Assembly (NCBI RefSeq): GCF_963678635.1
Contig: NC_087062.1
Coordinates: 6,310,193 to 6,374,192 of the forward strand
Source of the DNA: Symsagittifera roscoffensis
Taxonomy: Eukaryota; Xenacoelomorpha; Acoela; Convolutidae
Length of the DNA stretch: 64,000 nt
Direction: 5' to 3'
This document shows, piece by piece, positions 10,694 to 23,205 of this stretch. The notes under the pieces are model-generated. The model was not told the origin of the DNA. It saw only the letters and a list, made by a program, of their open reading frames with translations, and did no database searches. A program made the position numbers and the translations under genes. Within the stretch, counting starts at the first letter, position 1. Every line of letters begins with the position of its first letter.

Positions 10694-11833
10694 ATGGAAG
10701 ACTTCGAGTGTTCCATATGCTGCGACACGCTCGATGATCCCAGGCTGCTTCCATGTGGACACATGTTCTGCGGGCCAGAAAGGGGGTGCATCTTGGCCCT
10801 GAACAGAAACGACTTGTCAGCTGATTGTCCGAATTGCAGAAAAACACATCATATTAACGTGAGCGAACTGCAACCGATCTATGTCCTGATGAAATTTCCA
10901 GAAGGTCTGAAAATTGCGGACACGGGAGACAAACAAACTCGGAGTGTGAGCGCTGGTGCGAAGTCCTGTGTCCAACATAGCGACATGTCCCTTGTGTATT
11001 TCTGTGATACTTTTGATATCAGCATCTGTGACCTTTGCTGGGGAAACGACCACAGCGAGCATAAAGTAGTGCTTACGAGAGTCAAGCAAAAGAAAGACTT
11101 ACTGGGTGCTATGGAACGCGTGAACCTTGAATCATCCATATCTGTTTACGAGAAAGTGATCGCGGACAATCAGAAAAGAAGGCAACTAATGGCAGAGGTT
11201 CTGACTGAAATTGATGTTGTGAACGAGTTGCTCCGAACAAGGGCTCACAGTTTAAGAGAACTGAATGAACTTTGGAAAGAGTATGTCGGGCTTGATTCGA
11301 GTTCTTCGAAGGTGGCAGAATTAGGGGAGAAATTGATGGAAGATTTGAAAGGTCACGAGAGAAACAATAAGGACGAAGAAATCAAGAAGAGTATCAGCCA
11401 GATATCGAAGGAGAGCCAAAAGAAGTTCAAAACTTTTGCGAATCTGTGTGATCGAAATGAGAAAACTCTGAATGAGATGAAGCAACCAAATAAACAAGTG
11501 GGCGGCTTGAAAAGTGGAAAACCAGAAGTTTCAACTCTAGATGCGTTGACTCTGTGCTTAGGTTCAGATGCTGAAGTTGACTTTTTCAGCTTATTGACAG
11601 GTGCTCATTCTTCTGAATCGGCGGGTCCACTGAGACCTGGGACCAGGGAAAACAGACTTGCTGGACCAGATAAGGAATTCACTACGAAGAGAGACGGTGG
11701 AACAAATCAGTGTGATAGAGCAGACTCTTCTCCAGCTGCTAGGGTATGTGTTGAACACATAATACTCAGTCTGTCCCAATCTGTTTATGAAAAAGTTAAT
11801 TTAAAATTAACTAACAGCTACACTCATTTTTGA
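10694..11833 (+). CDS. TRIM-like RING/B-box/coiled-coil protein, exon 1 (copy 2, B-box ligand lost)
   Basis: Near-identical copy of the gene at 2837. The homologous start is 10694; the open frame reaches 66 bases further upstream only because no stop intervenes. Differences from copy 1 are K66M, L69P, C107F, R128T and K242Q, with one silent change near 11643. C107 is a B-box zinc ligand position (Cys or Asp in the family), so this copy probably has a damaged B-box. Five replacement changes against one silent change is what relaxed constraint looks like. The phase-0 donor after 11743 is preserved. This copy is the one physically closest to the downstream proline-rich exons. Confidence 0.82.
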   Translation: MEDFECSICCDTLDDPRLLPCGHMFCGPERGCILALNRNDLSADCPNCRKTHHINVSELQPIYVLMKFPEGLKIADTGDKQTRSVSAGAKSCVQHSDMSLVYFCDTFDISICDLCWGNDHSEHKVVLTRVKQKKDLLGAMERVNLESSISVYEKVIADNQKRRQLMAEVLTEIDVVNELLRTRAHSLRELNELWKEYVGLDSSSSKVAELGEKLMEDLKGHERNNKDEEIKKSISQISKESQKKFKTFANLCDRNEKTLNEMKQPNKQVGGLKSGKPEVSTLDALTLCLGSDAEVDFFSLLTGAHSSESAGPLRPGTRENRLAGPDKEFTTKRDGGTNQCDRADSSPAARVCVEHIILSLSQSVYEKVNLKLTNSYTHF

Positions 11834-12157
11834 ACCAGTTCTTAACTAATATTTATAACCAATTACATTATTGATAGAACTATCCCTATAAAATATTACT
11901 AATTAACCAATCATATTCCATCACTAATACTGACAATTAATTGTAGTGCTGGAACTACTTGTAGTTTCAGCACCAGAACAGTTTCAATAAATCTTAGACT
12001 ACAGTTGTTCTCCTTTTGGACAAGCTCCAAGAATAACTCGCAAATACCACTATACACTAGATCTATCGAGACTAGGAGATAAATCAGTAAGATTAAGATT
12101 GGTATCAGACTAAGAAGTTGCACGAATTTTTCCGGCCGAAAATAAGATAGCGTGACG
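11831..12157 (+). mobile_element. 5' LTR of the TRIM-intron element, unit 2 (3' end deleted)
   Basis: Tandem copy of the LTR at 3974-4300 with the same terminal deletion, so the deletion is older than the duplication. Confidence 0.8.
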
Positions 12158-12213
12158 ACCTTAACTAATTTAGATTTATCAAAATAGAATTAGAAAAAGA
12201 CCAAAATTGCAAA

Positions 12214-12345
12214 ATGTTAGATGGAACAGACAGTGTAATAGATATGTCTCTACGTATCAATGAATCTACGCCAATATTTCAAACAATACACGAGAAATGC
12301 CAGGTTTTTAACGAAGAACAAGATCATGGCGTAAACATCGATTGA
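12214..12345 (+). CDS. Short leader ORF of the retroelement (43 aa), unit 2
   Basis: Tandem copy of 4357-4488 with the same start, stop and donor-like GT; one silent change (cac/cat) was seen. Confidence 0.42.
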   Translation: MLDGTDSVIDMSLRINESTPIFQTIHEKCQVFNEEQDHGVNID

Positions 12346-13689
12346 ACGACGGACCAAGATAATACATGATAGTACGACGCAAACCGCAAAGAGTATATGT
12401 CTTCAGAATTCTATACGCAGTAAATTAAAATTTTTCTTTATTGACAAGAAAATTATGCTATTTAAAGAACAATCTGATTTCTCAAGAACAAATGAAGACG
12501 AAAGATACGATCTTGTAATTATACCACATAAACAAACAAAAAGATAAATAAAATAGAAAAGACAGAAACAGAAAAAGACAATAATATTGAAAACAACGAC
12601 TGATAAAAAATACACGAGTCGTTCCTTGCAAATACTGCAGTACTTTAATTTCGAAAGTTTTGTAAAAATAGATTTTATTGAAAACAAAAAATATGAAAAC
12701 TAATTGGTAGGAATTTTTAACGTTATTTTAACAAATCTTTTAAAAGTTTCTTGCTTCTCAACAAACAATTTTTTCTTCATCACCGCTTCATCACCTAAAA
12801 CAAAACCGAATTTATTCAAAAAACTAACATCATTTAAAACTATACTCCTTAAAATAATTTTAAATCCATAAATTTTTTTTAAACTTAAATCTCTTATTAA
12901 AACTTTTCTTCTCACAGCTATCCTTGCCCTCTCAAAATATATATTTACTTTTAAAAACAGACCATCAAAATTTTTCTTGGATCTTTAATTTCACTTAAAT
13001 TAACTGATCATCAAGACTTTCCTTGGATCAATCAGAACATCTTGGTCCTCCCCACCTCATAATTTGAATTGTCTAACGACCTCAAACGTTTCACTATCCA
13101 ACTCTTATAAAAAAACTCAGGACTAATAGAAATTGTTGGAAAACTAACCATTATAATTAAGATATACAGTGAAGACCTTCGGTTACTCATCTTTCACCTG
13201 AGCCTCTCCTCTTAGTTGACCCAGGCTAAAACCCTTAAAATTTTAGCAAGTACTAAAATAGTATCTAACGATCTACTTGTATTCTAATTCTACCTGAAAC
13301 TTGTGGATTGATTTACTATTCTCAAACCCTTGATCACAAATCAAACCCCTATGTAAGAAAATTTTTTCTTAGAGTTGATATATTCTCTCTCCAACCCGTC
13401 TATGCCCCAAGTTAAGATAACCACACAAAAACCGTAAGAACTAACAGTTTATGAAATAGAAACTCTAACCTCCGAATTTTGCAACCATCATCCTAAACCT
13501 TATGTCAGAATTTAATTTAGACTGTAACAAACAATCAAGCTACCCAATTATTTAATTGAAGACAAAAGATACGATCTTCTAATTATACCACATAAACAAA
13601 CAAGAAGATAAATAAAATAGAAAAGACAGACACAGAAAAAGACAATAATAGCAAAACAAAAACGAAGATTTGCAAAAACACGTAACGCA

Positions 13690-14545
13690 GTTTCGGAATT
13701 GGACACAACTACAGTACAAGAGCTTCAAGAGCCAAAAGATTCGATAAATAAGAGTACTCCAATATACCAACAGAAATGTTTTTTTTTTTAAACTCAGAAA
13801 CAACACCACTATTATCAACTAAGGGTAAACGCAAAATTATAGAATCAGATATTAATAAACCGGTACAACTATATAATGGGAATCAGCCAAAAATACACAT
13901 TGAAAGTTACACAATAACAGTTTTAGAATACAAAATAATATACAATACGACAAAAATTTCGACGATTACTCTATACAATTTACTCAGTACAATTTACTCA
14001 GTACAGTTTTGTCATAACTTAATTGAAAATTCATTCGAAAATGGAAATAGTCCATGCACACAGGAATTTCCCGAAATAAGAATAAAAAGACAAATATTTG
14101 ATTTCATAAAAAACATTGGTAAAATCACTTCATATTACGGAATATTCACTATTGTTATTTTACCAGCACAACCAAATCAAACACGGCATCAAATACAAAC
14201 AGATGATGTATATCAAGAATTCTGAAAAATCTTCATAGAATACATAAAAAATATATGACATCCTAATTCACAAAGAGCAATTTCAATCTTCACAAACGAT
14301 GTTTTCTGTTCTATTTATAGTTTTATATCTATATTAGAATTAAAAGACGCATCAAATGAATCGCCACCTCAGACATCTCGACACTCAACTGTAAGAAAAG
14401 AAATTGATCTTTTCTCAAAACTTCTAGAAACAATCCTTGAAAATATCACTAGTAACGAAACATCACAAAATGTAAAACATGACTTACAACGAATCCTATC
14501 ATGGTCCATAATAGATTCTTTTGTAAACAATTCATAATTCATTCA
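13690..14545 (+). pseudogene. ORF1 / Gag N-terminal region remnant, unit 2
   Basis: Tandem copy of 5843-6690. An extra T in the run near 13777 shifts the frame relative to unit 1, so the open piece starts at 13776 and ends at 14225. Homologous to 49060-49617. Confidence 0.6.
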
Positions 14546-15290
14546 ATATCCAGAAAAAATTTTCGACCATAAACCTCAGACGATGAAACTGTATTAGCCA
14601 ACCAAACAGGTTTTGTTTGGGACCCGAATGATCTCAACCATTATTTACTAAAACAACCACTGACATTTCATTTGCAGCAATCCCCACTATTTCATTACTC
14701 AAGGATTACGTAAGAATTTTTCAAATACTATTGATGCAACACCTTTAAACTATAACACAATGTTTATTGATAGAACAGGATTTAGATTAATTTCAAATTT
14801 ATAAACACACAAGAAACGCTAAATGAAACAAAAAGTCTAACAAAACAAGATATTAAAACCCCATCACATTTTATTGATGAGTAAATAGTTGAAACAAGGC
14901 CTACAACAACAAAACAAAGCATCTTTTTAATCACCCTACACTTACAACTCCAGAATAACAAAATTACTCAATTCCCAAAGACTACCATTCAATCAACAAT
15001 AAAACCACCTGTTGTCCCAAAATATTCGCAAATGGATTACCAAACATATAGACCAATATCTAAAACGCGACAATCAAACAAGCAAAAGCGTCCAAACAGA
15101 AAGAATTTTTCAAAACTTAATTAAGATTTTTTCGCTATTAACATTAAAAACAGCCAAAAACTAATTCCAACAACACCAACATACAGTCAAAAAAGTTAAC
15201 CCCAATCATCTACACGTATTTCATTTTAAGAAAATCTCTATAAGTTCAAAAAAAGACACGCACCATCCTTTGATAGCAGCAATTCGTCAA
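14546..15290 (+). pseudogene. Gag remnant ending in a gag-pol deletion scar, unit 2
   Basis: Unit-2 copy of 6691-7290. It keeps an extra stretch at 15037-15180 matching the YQTYRPM.K region at 50116 in the full element before the jump to env. The internal pol deletion is therefore ancestral, and unit 1 lost a little more afterwards. Confidence 0.65.
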
Positions 15291-18200
15291 GCACCCCCAA
15301 GTGAACCACGATAAGAACCAACATATAACCTTTACCCCTTACTTCAGATTTTTGCTTTATGATTATCGCCAAGTTATCCATCCTCGATGAAGTCGAGACT
15401 TTGCAATACCCAGAGTTCATTTTGGTATATATACCTTCATCACTCTCTTCGAGCCCTTTGGATCTTCTAGCAATACAATTCAAAGTACTCCCCCATCACT
15501 ACAAAAAATGTCTCAACAAAATACCCCAATTATCCCATCGGTCTATTTAGGATTAACACCAACTTCCAAACATAAACAAACTCATTAGCTGACACAAGCC
15601 ATAAACAAACTCATTAGCTGACACAAGGAACCAAACTTAGAAAACGAATAAATAGTGATTTCATCCAATACCTCTTTATCCTTGCCAGAAACCCTATCAC
15701 TACCATTAACCACTTCAGTAACAGGTCAAACTCAAAGCACTACGCTCTCCCTAAATTTCCTTACAAGTTTAGACGATCGACATCGATAACTTCTCAGCAC
15801 AAATGTTCCTTTACAATTATACTGGAAAACGTTTGTTGCACCCCTTCCCCAAATTTGGCCAACATCTTGATAGTAATAGACTACAGAATTGGGCATTAAA
15901 GCGATTACAAAGAAGACACGACATTCACAAAGAATTACTAGAACATAATATACAAATCCTTACTCAAGATAACTTAACACTTAAATTTGAAAAAACAGTA
16001 AAAATTAAAAGTTTAAACCATCAACCACTGCATCTAGCCCCACCAAATATAACAGCTCAATCTTTTTTCCTCCATTCATCACAACAGATTTTGTCTAGAA
16101 ATACGATAGATATTTAAAAAAGACTATATGATATATAACATTCTACAACTCATATTCAGGATTATCTTACACATGTAACTTTTAATAGTTATTTTTCATA
16201 AAACACTTTACCCCTTTGTACTCTTAGAAACCACATCTCATAAAAATCTTTCCCCGAACAAGACTACAAGACCTCTTAGTTACACATTATGGTTGTAAAG
16301 AAAATCAACAAAACATTTTGCATAATTACGCAATTAATCAAGTAACACAATGTGAACCCGAACCACAAAAGATAGAATCAACAATTTTAGTATCAACACT
16401 TTACTCGAAAGCACGAGCTACAACACTTATAGGATATACATTTACAGCAAAAATCTCAAAAAAGAAAGTACATTGCTCGCAAGTCGCAAATGGAATTGAA
16501 AACAGACTCGATCATGAAGTCTTTTACCAAGCAATAAAGAAAGATTTTTGCATCTTAAACCTGTAGATTGCAAAAAAGAATCACAACGATTGAAAATAAC
16601 CACAAATAAAGGCAAAAACTGCAAATTACTGAACTTTCAAGTTTTACCAGACTCCGCGCATCAGGCAGAGCTTGAAAGATACCAAGGTCATATCAAATTC
16701 GATGATAAATACCCGTACCACGGTGCACCCGGACGTTTTAATTGTAAATTTTACGATAAAAATTGGATGACACACATGAGAATTATTAATCCCTCAAATT
16801 GTAAACCTGGCACAAAGAACAAAGGCTATCAAGAATTAATGTTTTTTCATTGGAAAATCTAATTGGGAAAAGTACAAACAACACATTGATTAAAAGACGA
16901 TACTATTTTTTGTCGAGGTATACGCTTATCTTGAAAAAGTGACCAAGGATATTCCGATCCTACCACTTGCACACAAGCAACCATTGTTTGGTATCCAGAA
17001 GACACAAGTACCACATTTCAAGTTGCTTAAATTCACACAAGATTGATAAAAATTCACAGAAAAAATTTTAATGATTCAATCCCTTTTGAAAAAGTCAGCA
17101 CTAATAGAATTAGATGTAACAATCAAAAATAAAAACTATTGATGTTATTGAAAATAAATTATTACGTTTTCAAATTTACTCTGAAAAAGAAGTCACTTGT
17201 AGATATCCCAAACCACTTTACAAAAAACAATATTCAGAAACTTTTGTCGAATACGAAAGAGGTTTTGACATGAAAACAAGAAAGTTAATTAATAAACCAT
17301 CACAACCATATTGAAACTGCAAAGATGAAACAAACATCCCGGTAACATTTTCTAAAAACACAGGAAATCCTGGCGGAAAACTTCACCCAGAAGATAAAGA
17401 TAGCATACGATTGCAAGAAATTTCACTCATGAAAAACACATGTTTTGGTGCCATCTTTTTTGATTTACATCTTGATACAATAAGCAGAATTTTTCAGGAA
17501 ATGTCACTATCTGAACTGAAAAAACTTCATCTTTAATGTGAATTCGAACGTACTTAAATACTACAATCAATCGCATTAGCAGTATTAGAAATACCGTAAG
17601 CAGGATATTTATTTTGAGGAAATAGATCGAACTTCATTACCTTCGAAGGAAACAATCTCTAGTAGTACTACACATCAACTAAAAAAAAGTTTCACCAATA
17701 GACGTTTTTGAATATAAAAAAAATGTTACAAAAGAATCCTTGTATTCTATAAAAAACAAAGTTTAGTTTGTTGATACACTGTCACGATGTAAACATTTTT
17801 AGTAATAGCCACAAGGTACGACGTAACTGCCACAATGAAGTACAGCTAAATCCAAGCGAAGATAAATATTATCTTCTTACTTCATACCCTACTCTTATGC
17901 CATCATTAAAAAAAATTCACTAGGAAGCATAAGAGCAATCGCCCGTAACCCAAATATTGACTTACAATTAGTAGGTAATATTTTCAGATCAGATATACAC
18001 AATCACATTCGAACACAGCAGATTCAAGAACTCCTTACTCAAATGGACTCAATTCAAAGACAAGCAATTAATCAGAACTTACGACAACTCGCTGAAAGTT
18101 TCTCAGGTTTTTATCCTGAAGTTTATAGTGGATAATTTCAGGATATCAAAGACTGTATATATCCTAACGGTTAATAGTACCGTCCACAAGATATTTCATT

Positions 18201-18526
18201 AATTAGTATCTTTAGTTTTGTAAATCTAAAAATGAACTCCTAGCTTTTCTAGGATGGCCGTACTGTATATTAGAAAGATTGACTATTTTATACGCGTTAT
18301 TTATTTTTTTGGATTCGTCTTCTCATTATTGAAAGGAAACTACAGCACATACGGAATGCATACACAAGTAAGCAAACAAGCAAGTGTAGCACGCATATTA
18401 CTGGCAGGATTTGTTGGAATAATTTCTACCTCGATAAGCAAAATTCTCCTCGACGCTAAAACTAGCGAATACAATAAGAAATTGTCTACAACATCAAATG
18501 CAAACGATACTTCACAAAAAATTTGA
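15291..18526 (+). pseudogene. env-like gene, nearly whole but broken (unit 2 and beyond)
   Basis: Follows env from its proline-rich N-terminal region through the ectodomain to the membrane tail. Open pieces are 15803-16117, 16318-16566 and 16548-16862. The tail piece 18254-18526 has a strongly hydrophobic segment (residues 12-28) followed by a short charged region and a second hydrophobic stretch (ARILLAGF). Stops and frameshifts interrupt it repeatedly between 16860 and 18140. It corresponds to 58277-61670. No fusion or cleavage site can be assigned with confidence. Confidence 0.7.
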
Positions 18527-18775
18527 ATCCCACACCCTCAGCACCACAACAGTTACATCACCTGCAAATAATCACCCTTTATTTTTAGTACCACAAAATT
18601 ATAGTTACACATTAGCAATAACAGAACACACTTCTCAAGGTCGTAGCTACCCACAAAGCCCGGTATCTCATATTGGACTCCACAATTCAACCATTGATGA
18701 CACATATTAGCAGATCGTAGAAGAACCATATACAACAATTTTTCAATCTCAAAACAACCATCTTTTTAGCACACG

Positions 18776-20160
18776 ATGAGCCGACATAGTGGATACCTCA
18801 ACTGTTTCCTTTCCTATTTATCCAACCTTCAACGCCACTCCTTCCGCTTTTTGCTTTCAGACCTGACTTTTTCTTCCCTACTCACGTTTTCAACCAACTC
18901 ACAACGCACAAATTTAGTTTATTCGACACGAACTATTTTAACACTATTTGTTAGTTTCACAATTCCAATGTAGAAATTCCCGATGAATTCTTAGTCTCAG
19001 AACCTAGCCCAACTACTTTGTCACAGCCACCTTTTAAACCCCTCCTTCCCCAACTTCCAAATGAATCCTCTCCAGCGCCCTTTTCCTATACTGACACTTA
19101 TTCTTTCACCGATGTCCAGCGACCAACCTGACTCATTTAGCCCAATGACAGATATCCAGCCAGAGCAAGAGTTAGACAACTTAATAAAACTACAACAGCA
19201 CATTCATAACACAGACACACTAACAATTCACCAACTAACACACTCTACCTCAACCTCAGAATCCTCATTTCCACCAGCAAATGCAGAACCTAAACGAGCC
19301 CATAAAATTTTTAAATGCAAACGCCACAACGCTCCACCCCAACTCCTGATCAGCCGTCCTTGATCATTCCGATTATTTTACCTTCACCCACAACATACTA
19401 ACACTAATGGGTTTTTAGTTTTTAACCTACCATATTCCCCCCAAAATACTTAGTACACGGTCAATAATGACCACCGACTGAGCGTCGTTGATGAATATAG
19501 CCTGTTTCCCACACCTTCTTGGGCAACATACTATCATTTTACTAACCCATTAGCTCTTCCCTCATACAGCAATCCCGAAGACAACGAAATATGCAAATTC
19601 CGTATCCACAAACTAACAACTGCACTTCACGAAAAACAATTCACCACAATCGCACAAAATCAAACACTTAGCAGATTCATAGCACAACGCGCAAATAGAT
19701 TTTCAATCAATCACTATGATCACGCAATAACACACTACACGAAAGATACCCCAAATGAAGACGATCCTAATGTTAACCTACAACTAACAGAAAAATTCTT
19801 TATTAAATCCGAATATGTAATTCACATAGATAGTACTAACAGAATATTCGATAACATCATCGCTACAGCACTAAAAAACCTTAATGCATACCAGTCATTT
19901 ATTAGTATATTTAATTACTTTGCGCTAATTTTTCACTTCCCTACACCTAAGGAACGTGACTTACATTGTTCGAATGATGAACAAAATTATCACTGACGTA
20001 TACATATTACAAGTTTATACTTCATACAACATCACTATACATCTATTACACCAACACGTAACCCACAATACAGATTTACATTCATTAACTCAAAATACAC
20101 TGCACCATACTTCAGCAGTTTCACCTACCATATTTTCTAAACTTTAATTATTGTATAAAA
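18776..20160 (+). pseudogene. Accessory ORF downstream of env, broken copy
   Basis: Starts at MSRHSGYL (18776). It continues in shifting frames through a Ser/Thr/Pro-rich N-terminal part (19061-19363), a HKLTTAL.E..FTTIAQNQTL block (about 19606-19680) and a C-terminal part cut off near 20160. There the sequence jumps back into env. Homologous to 61977-63786. No known domain recognised. Confidence 0.6.
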
Positions 20161-20164
20161 AATA

Positions 20165-22095
20165 CGAATGTCCACGGCATATCAAATTGGATTAAAAATA
20201 CCCGTACCACGGCGCACACGGACGTTTAAATTGTGACTTATGTGATAAAAATTGGATACCACACATGGGAATTATTAACCCCTCAAATTGTACAGCTGAC
20301 ACAAAGAACAAAGATAACCAAGAAGTAATATCTTTTGATTGGAAAATCTGATTGGAAAAAGTACAGTTACACATGGTTTAAAAAATGATACTCTTTTATA
20401 TCAAGGAATACGCTTATCTTGGAAAAAAGACCAAGGATATTGCGATCCTACCTTTTGTACACAAGCAACCCTTGTTTGGTACCCAGAAGACACAAATACC
20501 ACATTTCGAGTTGCTTAAATTCACGCAAAAATGATAAAATTTCACCAGAAAAATTTCAATGATTCAATCCCTTTTGAAAAAATCTGCACCGATAGAATTA
20601 GATCTAACAACCAAAAATAAAAATTATTGATGTTATTGAAAGCAAACTAACTTGTTTTCAATTTTGCTCTGAAACAGAAGTCACTTGTAGATATCCAAAA
20701 CCACTTTTCAAAAAACAATATTCAGAAACTCTTGTCGAATACGAAAGAAGTTTTGACATGAAAACAGGAAAGCTAATTAATAACCCATCACAACCATATT
20801 GAAACCGCAAAGATGAAACATATATCCCGGTAACATTTTGTAAAAACACAGGAAATCCTCCTGGCGGAAAACTTCACCCAGAAGATAGAGATAGCATACG
20901 ATTGCAAAACTCTCACTAATGAATAACACAAGTTTTGGTGCCATCTTCTCTTATTTACATCGTGATACGAAACTAGAGTATACAATAAGCAGAATTCTTC
21001 AGGAAATGTCACTATCTGAACTAAAAACACTTCATCATTTATGTGAAATCGAACGTACACAAATACTACAATCAACCGCATTAGTAGTCATAAAAGTACC
21101 CTAAACACGATTTTTTTATGAGGAAATGGATCGAACTTCATTTCCTTCGAAGGAAACATTCTCTAGTACCACACATCTACTAAAAAAATTTCACCATTAT
21201 ACGTTTTTGAAGATAAAAGGTGTTACAAAAGAATCCCTAGATTCTATAAAAACAAAGTTTATTTTGTTGATACACTGCCACAATGTAGACATTTTTAGTA
21301 ATAGCCACAAGGTACGACGTAACAGTCACAATGAAGTACAGCTAAATCCAAGCGAAGATAAATATTATCTTCTTACTTCATACCCTACTCTTATGCCATC
21401 ATTAAAGAAAATTTCACTAGAAAGCATAAGAGCAATCGCCCGTAACCCAAATTTTGACTTACAATTAGTAGGTAATATTTTCAGATCAGAGATACACAAT
21501 CACATTCGAACACAGCAGTTTCAAGAACTCCTTACTCAAATGGACTCAATTCAAAGACAAGCAATTAATCAGAACTTACGACAACTCGCTGAAAGTTTCT
21601 CAGGTTTTTATCCTGAAGTTTATAGTGGATAATTTCAGGATATCAAAGACTGTATATATCCTAACGGTTAATAGTACCGTCCACAAGATATTTCATTAAT
21701 TAGTATCTTTAGTTTTGTAAATCTAAAAATGAACTCCTAGCTTTTCTAGGATGGCCGTACTGTATATTAGAAAGATTGACTATTTTATACGCGTTATTTA
21801 TTTTTTTGGATTCGTCTTCTCATTATTGAAAGGAAATTACAGCACATGCGGAATGCATACACAATTAAGCAAACAAGCAAGTGTAGCACGCATATTACTT
21901 GCAGGTTTTTTTGGAATGTTTTCAAACTCGATAAATAAAATTATCCTCGACGCTGAAACTAGCAAATACAATAAGAAAATGTCTACAACATCAGATGCAA
22001 ATGTTAGTTCACAAAACAAAATGAATCCCACAGCTACAAAAATTACATCACCTGTAGAAAAATCACCCTTTATCTTCAGTACCACAAAATTATAG
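20165..22095 (+). pseudogene. env-like gene, second internal copy (C-terminal two thirds)
   Basis: Begins at the KYPYHGAHGR-type block (20195), matching 16700, so 16.7-20.2 kb and 20.2-23.7 kb form an internal tandem duplication with a shift of about 3497 bp (tail ORFs at 18254 and 21751). The longest piece is 21126-21632 (168 residues), which includes NPSEDKYYLLTSYPTLM and the QELLTQMDSIQRQAI.QNLR.LAE helix before the membrane tail at 21751-22095. Confidence 0.68.
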
Positions 22096-22266
22096 TAACA
22101 CATTAGCAATTACAGAACACACTTCTCAAGGTCTTAGCTAACCACAAAGCCCAGTATCTCATATTGGACTCCACAAGTCAACCCTTGATGACACATATTA
22201 GCAGATGTTAGAACAACTACATACAACAATTTTTCAATCTCAAAACAACCATCTTTTTAGCACACG

Positions 22267-23157
22267 ATGAGCCGACATGTTGGATACCTCAACTGTTTCC
22301 TTTCCTATTTATCCAACCTTCAACGACACTCCTTCCGCATTTTGCTTTCAGACCTGACTTCTTCTTCACTACTCACGTTTTTAACCAACTCACCACGCAC
22401 AATTTCAGTTCATTTGACACGAACTATTTTAACACTAGTTTTTAGTTTCACAATTCCGATGTAGAAATTCCTGATGAATTCCTAGTCTCAGAACCTAGCC
22501 CAGCTACTTTTTCACAGCCACCTTTTGAACCATCATTCCCCAACTTCCAAATGAGTCCTCTCCAGCCCCTTTTTCCTATACTGACACTTATTCTTTCACC
22601 GATGTCCAGCGAATAACCTGACCCATCTGGCCCAATGACAGATATCCAGCAAGAGCATACGAGTTAGACAATCAAATAACACTACAACAGCACATTCATA
22701 ACACAGACACCCTAACAACTCAATAACTAACACACTCTAAAAATACGAATGTCCACACGGCATCTTCCATAATTATAATCCCATCCGCCAAATGTATATA
22801 TTCCGCCCACTAACCAAATCCTTTGATGTTGATGACTCCCGCCCAGTAATTGTCTCCCACGAATATATACAGCTCATTGAAGACACCATACTAGAATATA
22901 TCCATAAAACTGTATGTAACCATAAATTGTATAAATTAATTCAAAACAAACGTCACGAATTCGCATTTTATAATGAAGAACTAAACATCATAAGAGCGCT
23001 GAAGCTTTCTGGCTTCTACTTCAAAGTAAAAAGTTCTTCCACATGCTTGCGAAACTCTTCAAATCATCAGACACAATCCGCACTAACTTTCCCAATGGAT
23101 TTTTCACTGATGACAATTCTTCGTAAGTATGCATTAAATAAATCAAATAATAAATAA
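22267..23157 (+). pseudogene. Accessory ORF downstream of env, internally deleted copy
   Basis: The start is MSRHVGYL (22267). About 1.4 kb of the middle is missing at 22741, where ...aacacactct joins aaaaatacgaatg. The C-terminal piece 22792-23157 (MYIFRPLTKSFDVDDSRP) matches 32773-33138 and 63460-63786. In the homologous frame the protein ends ...FFTDD..S-stop right at the splice donor at 23123. Confidence 0.6.
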
Positions 23158-23205
23158 CTCAAAACACTCAGCAATTCTTATAAGTTTTTCTTTTTCCTGT
23201 TTTAG
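23123..23205 (+). other. Predicted retroelement intron, copy 1
   Basis: TCGTAAGTATG donor, then 83 nt ending tttttcctgttttag. The same intron-like segment recurs at 28173, 33104, 37955 and 63788 with lengths of 83-84 nt. It sits exactly at the end of the accessory ORF. Confidence 0.55.

Larger units (their letters stand above)
8571..16556. repeat. Tandem duplication A, unit 2 (about 7.99 kb)
   Basis: Second copy of 717-8570. At its right end the env reading continues past 16556 without a break, so this end keeps the original order, while the right end of unit 1 (8570) is the duplication joint. The direction of duplication can therefore be read from the sequence. Confidence 0.92.
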
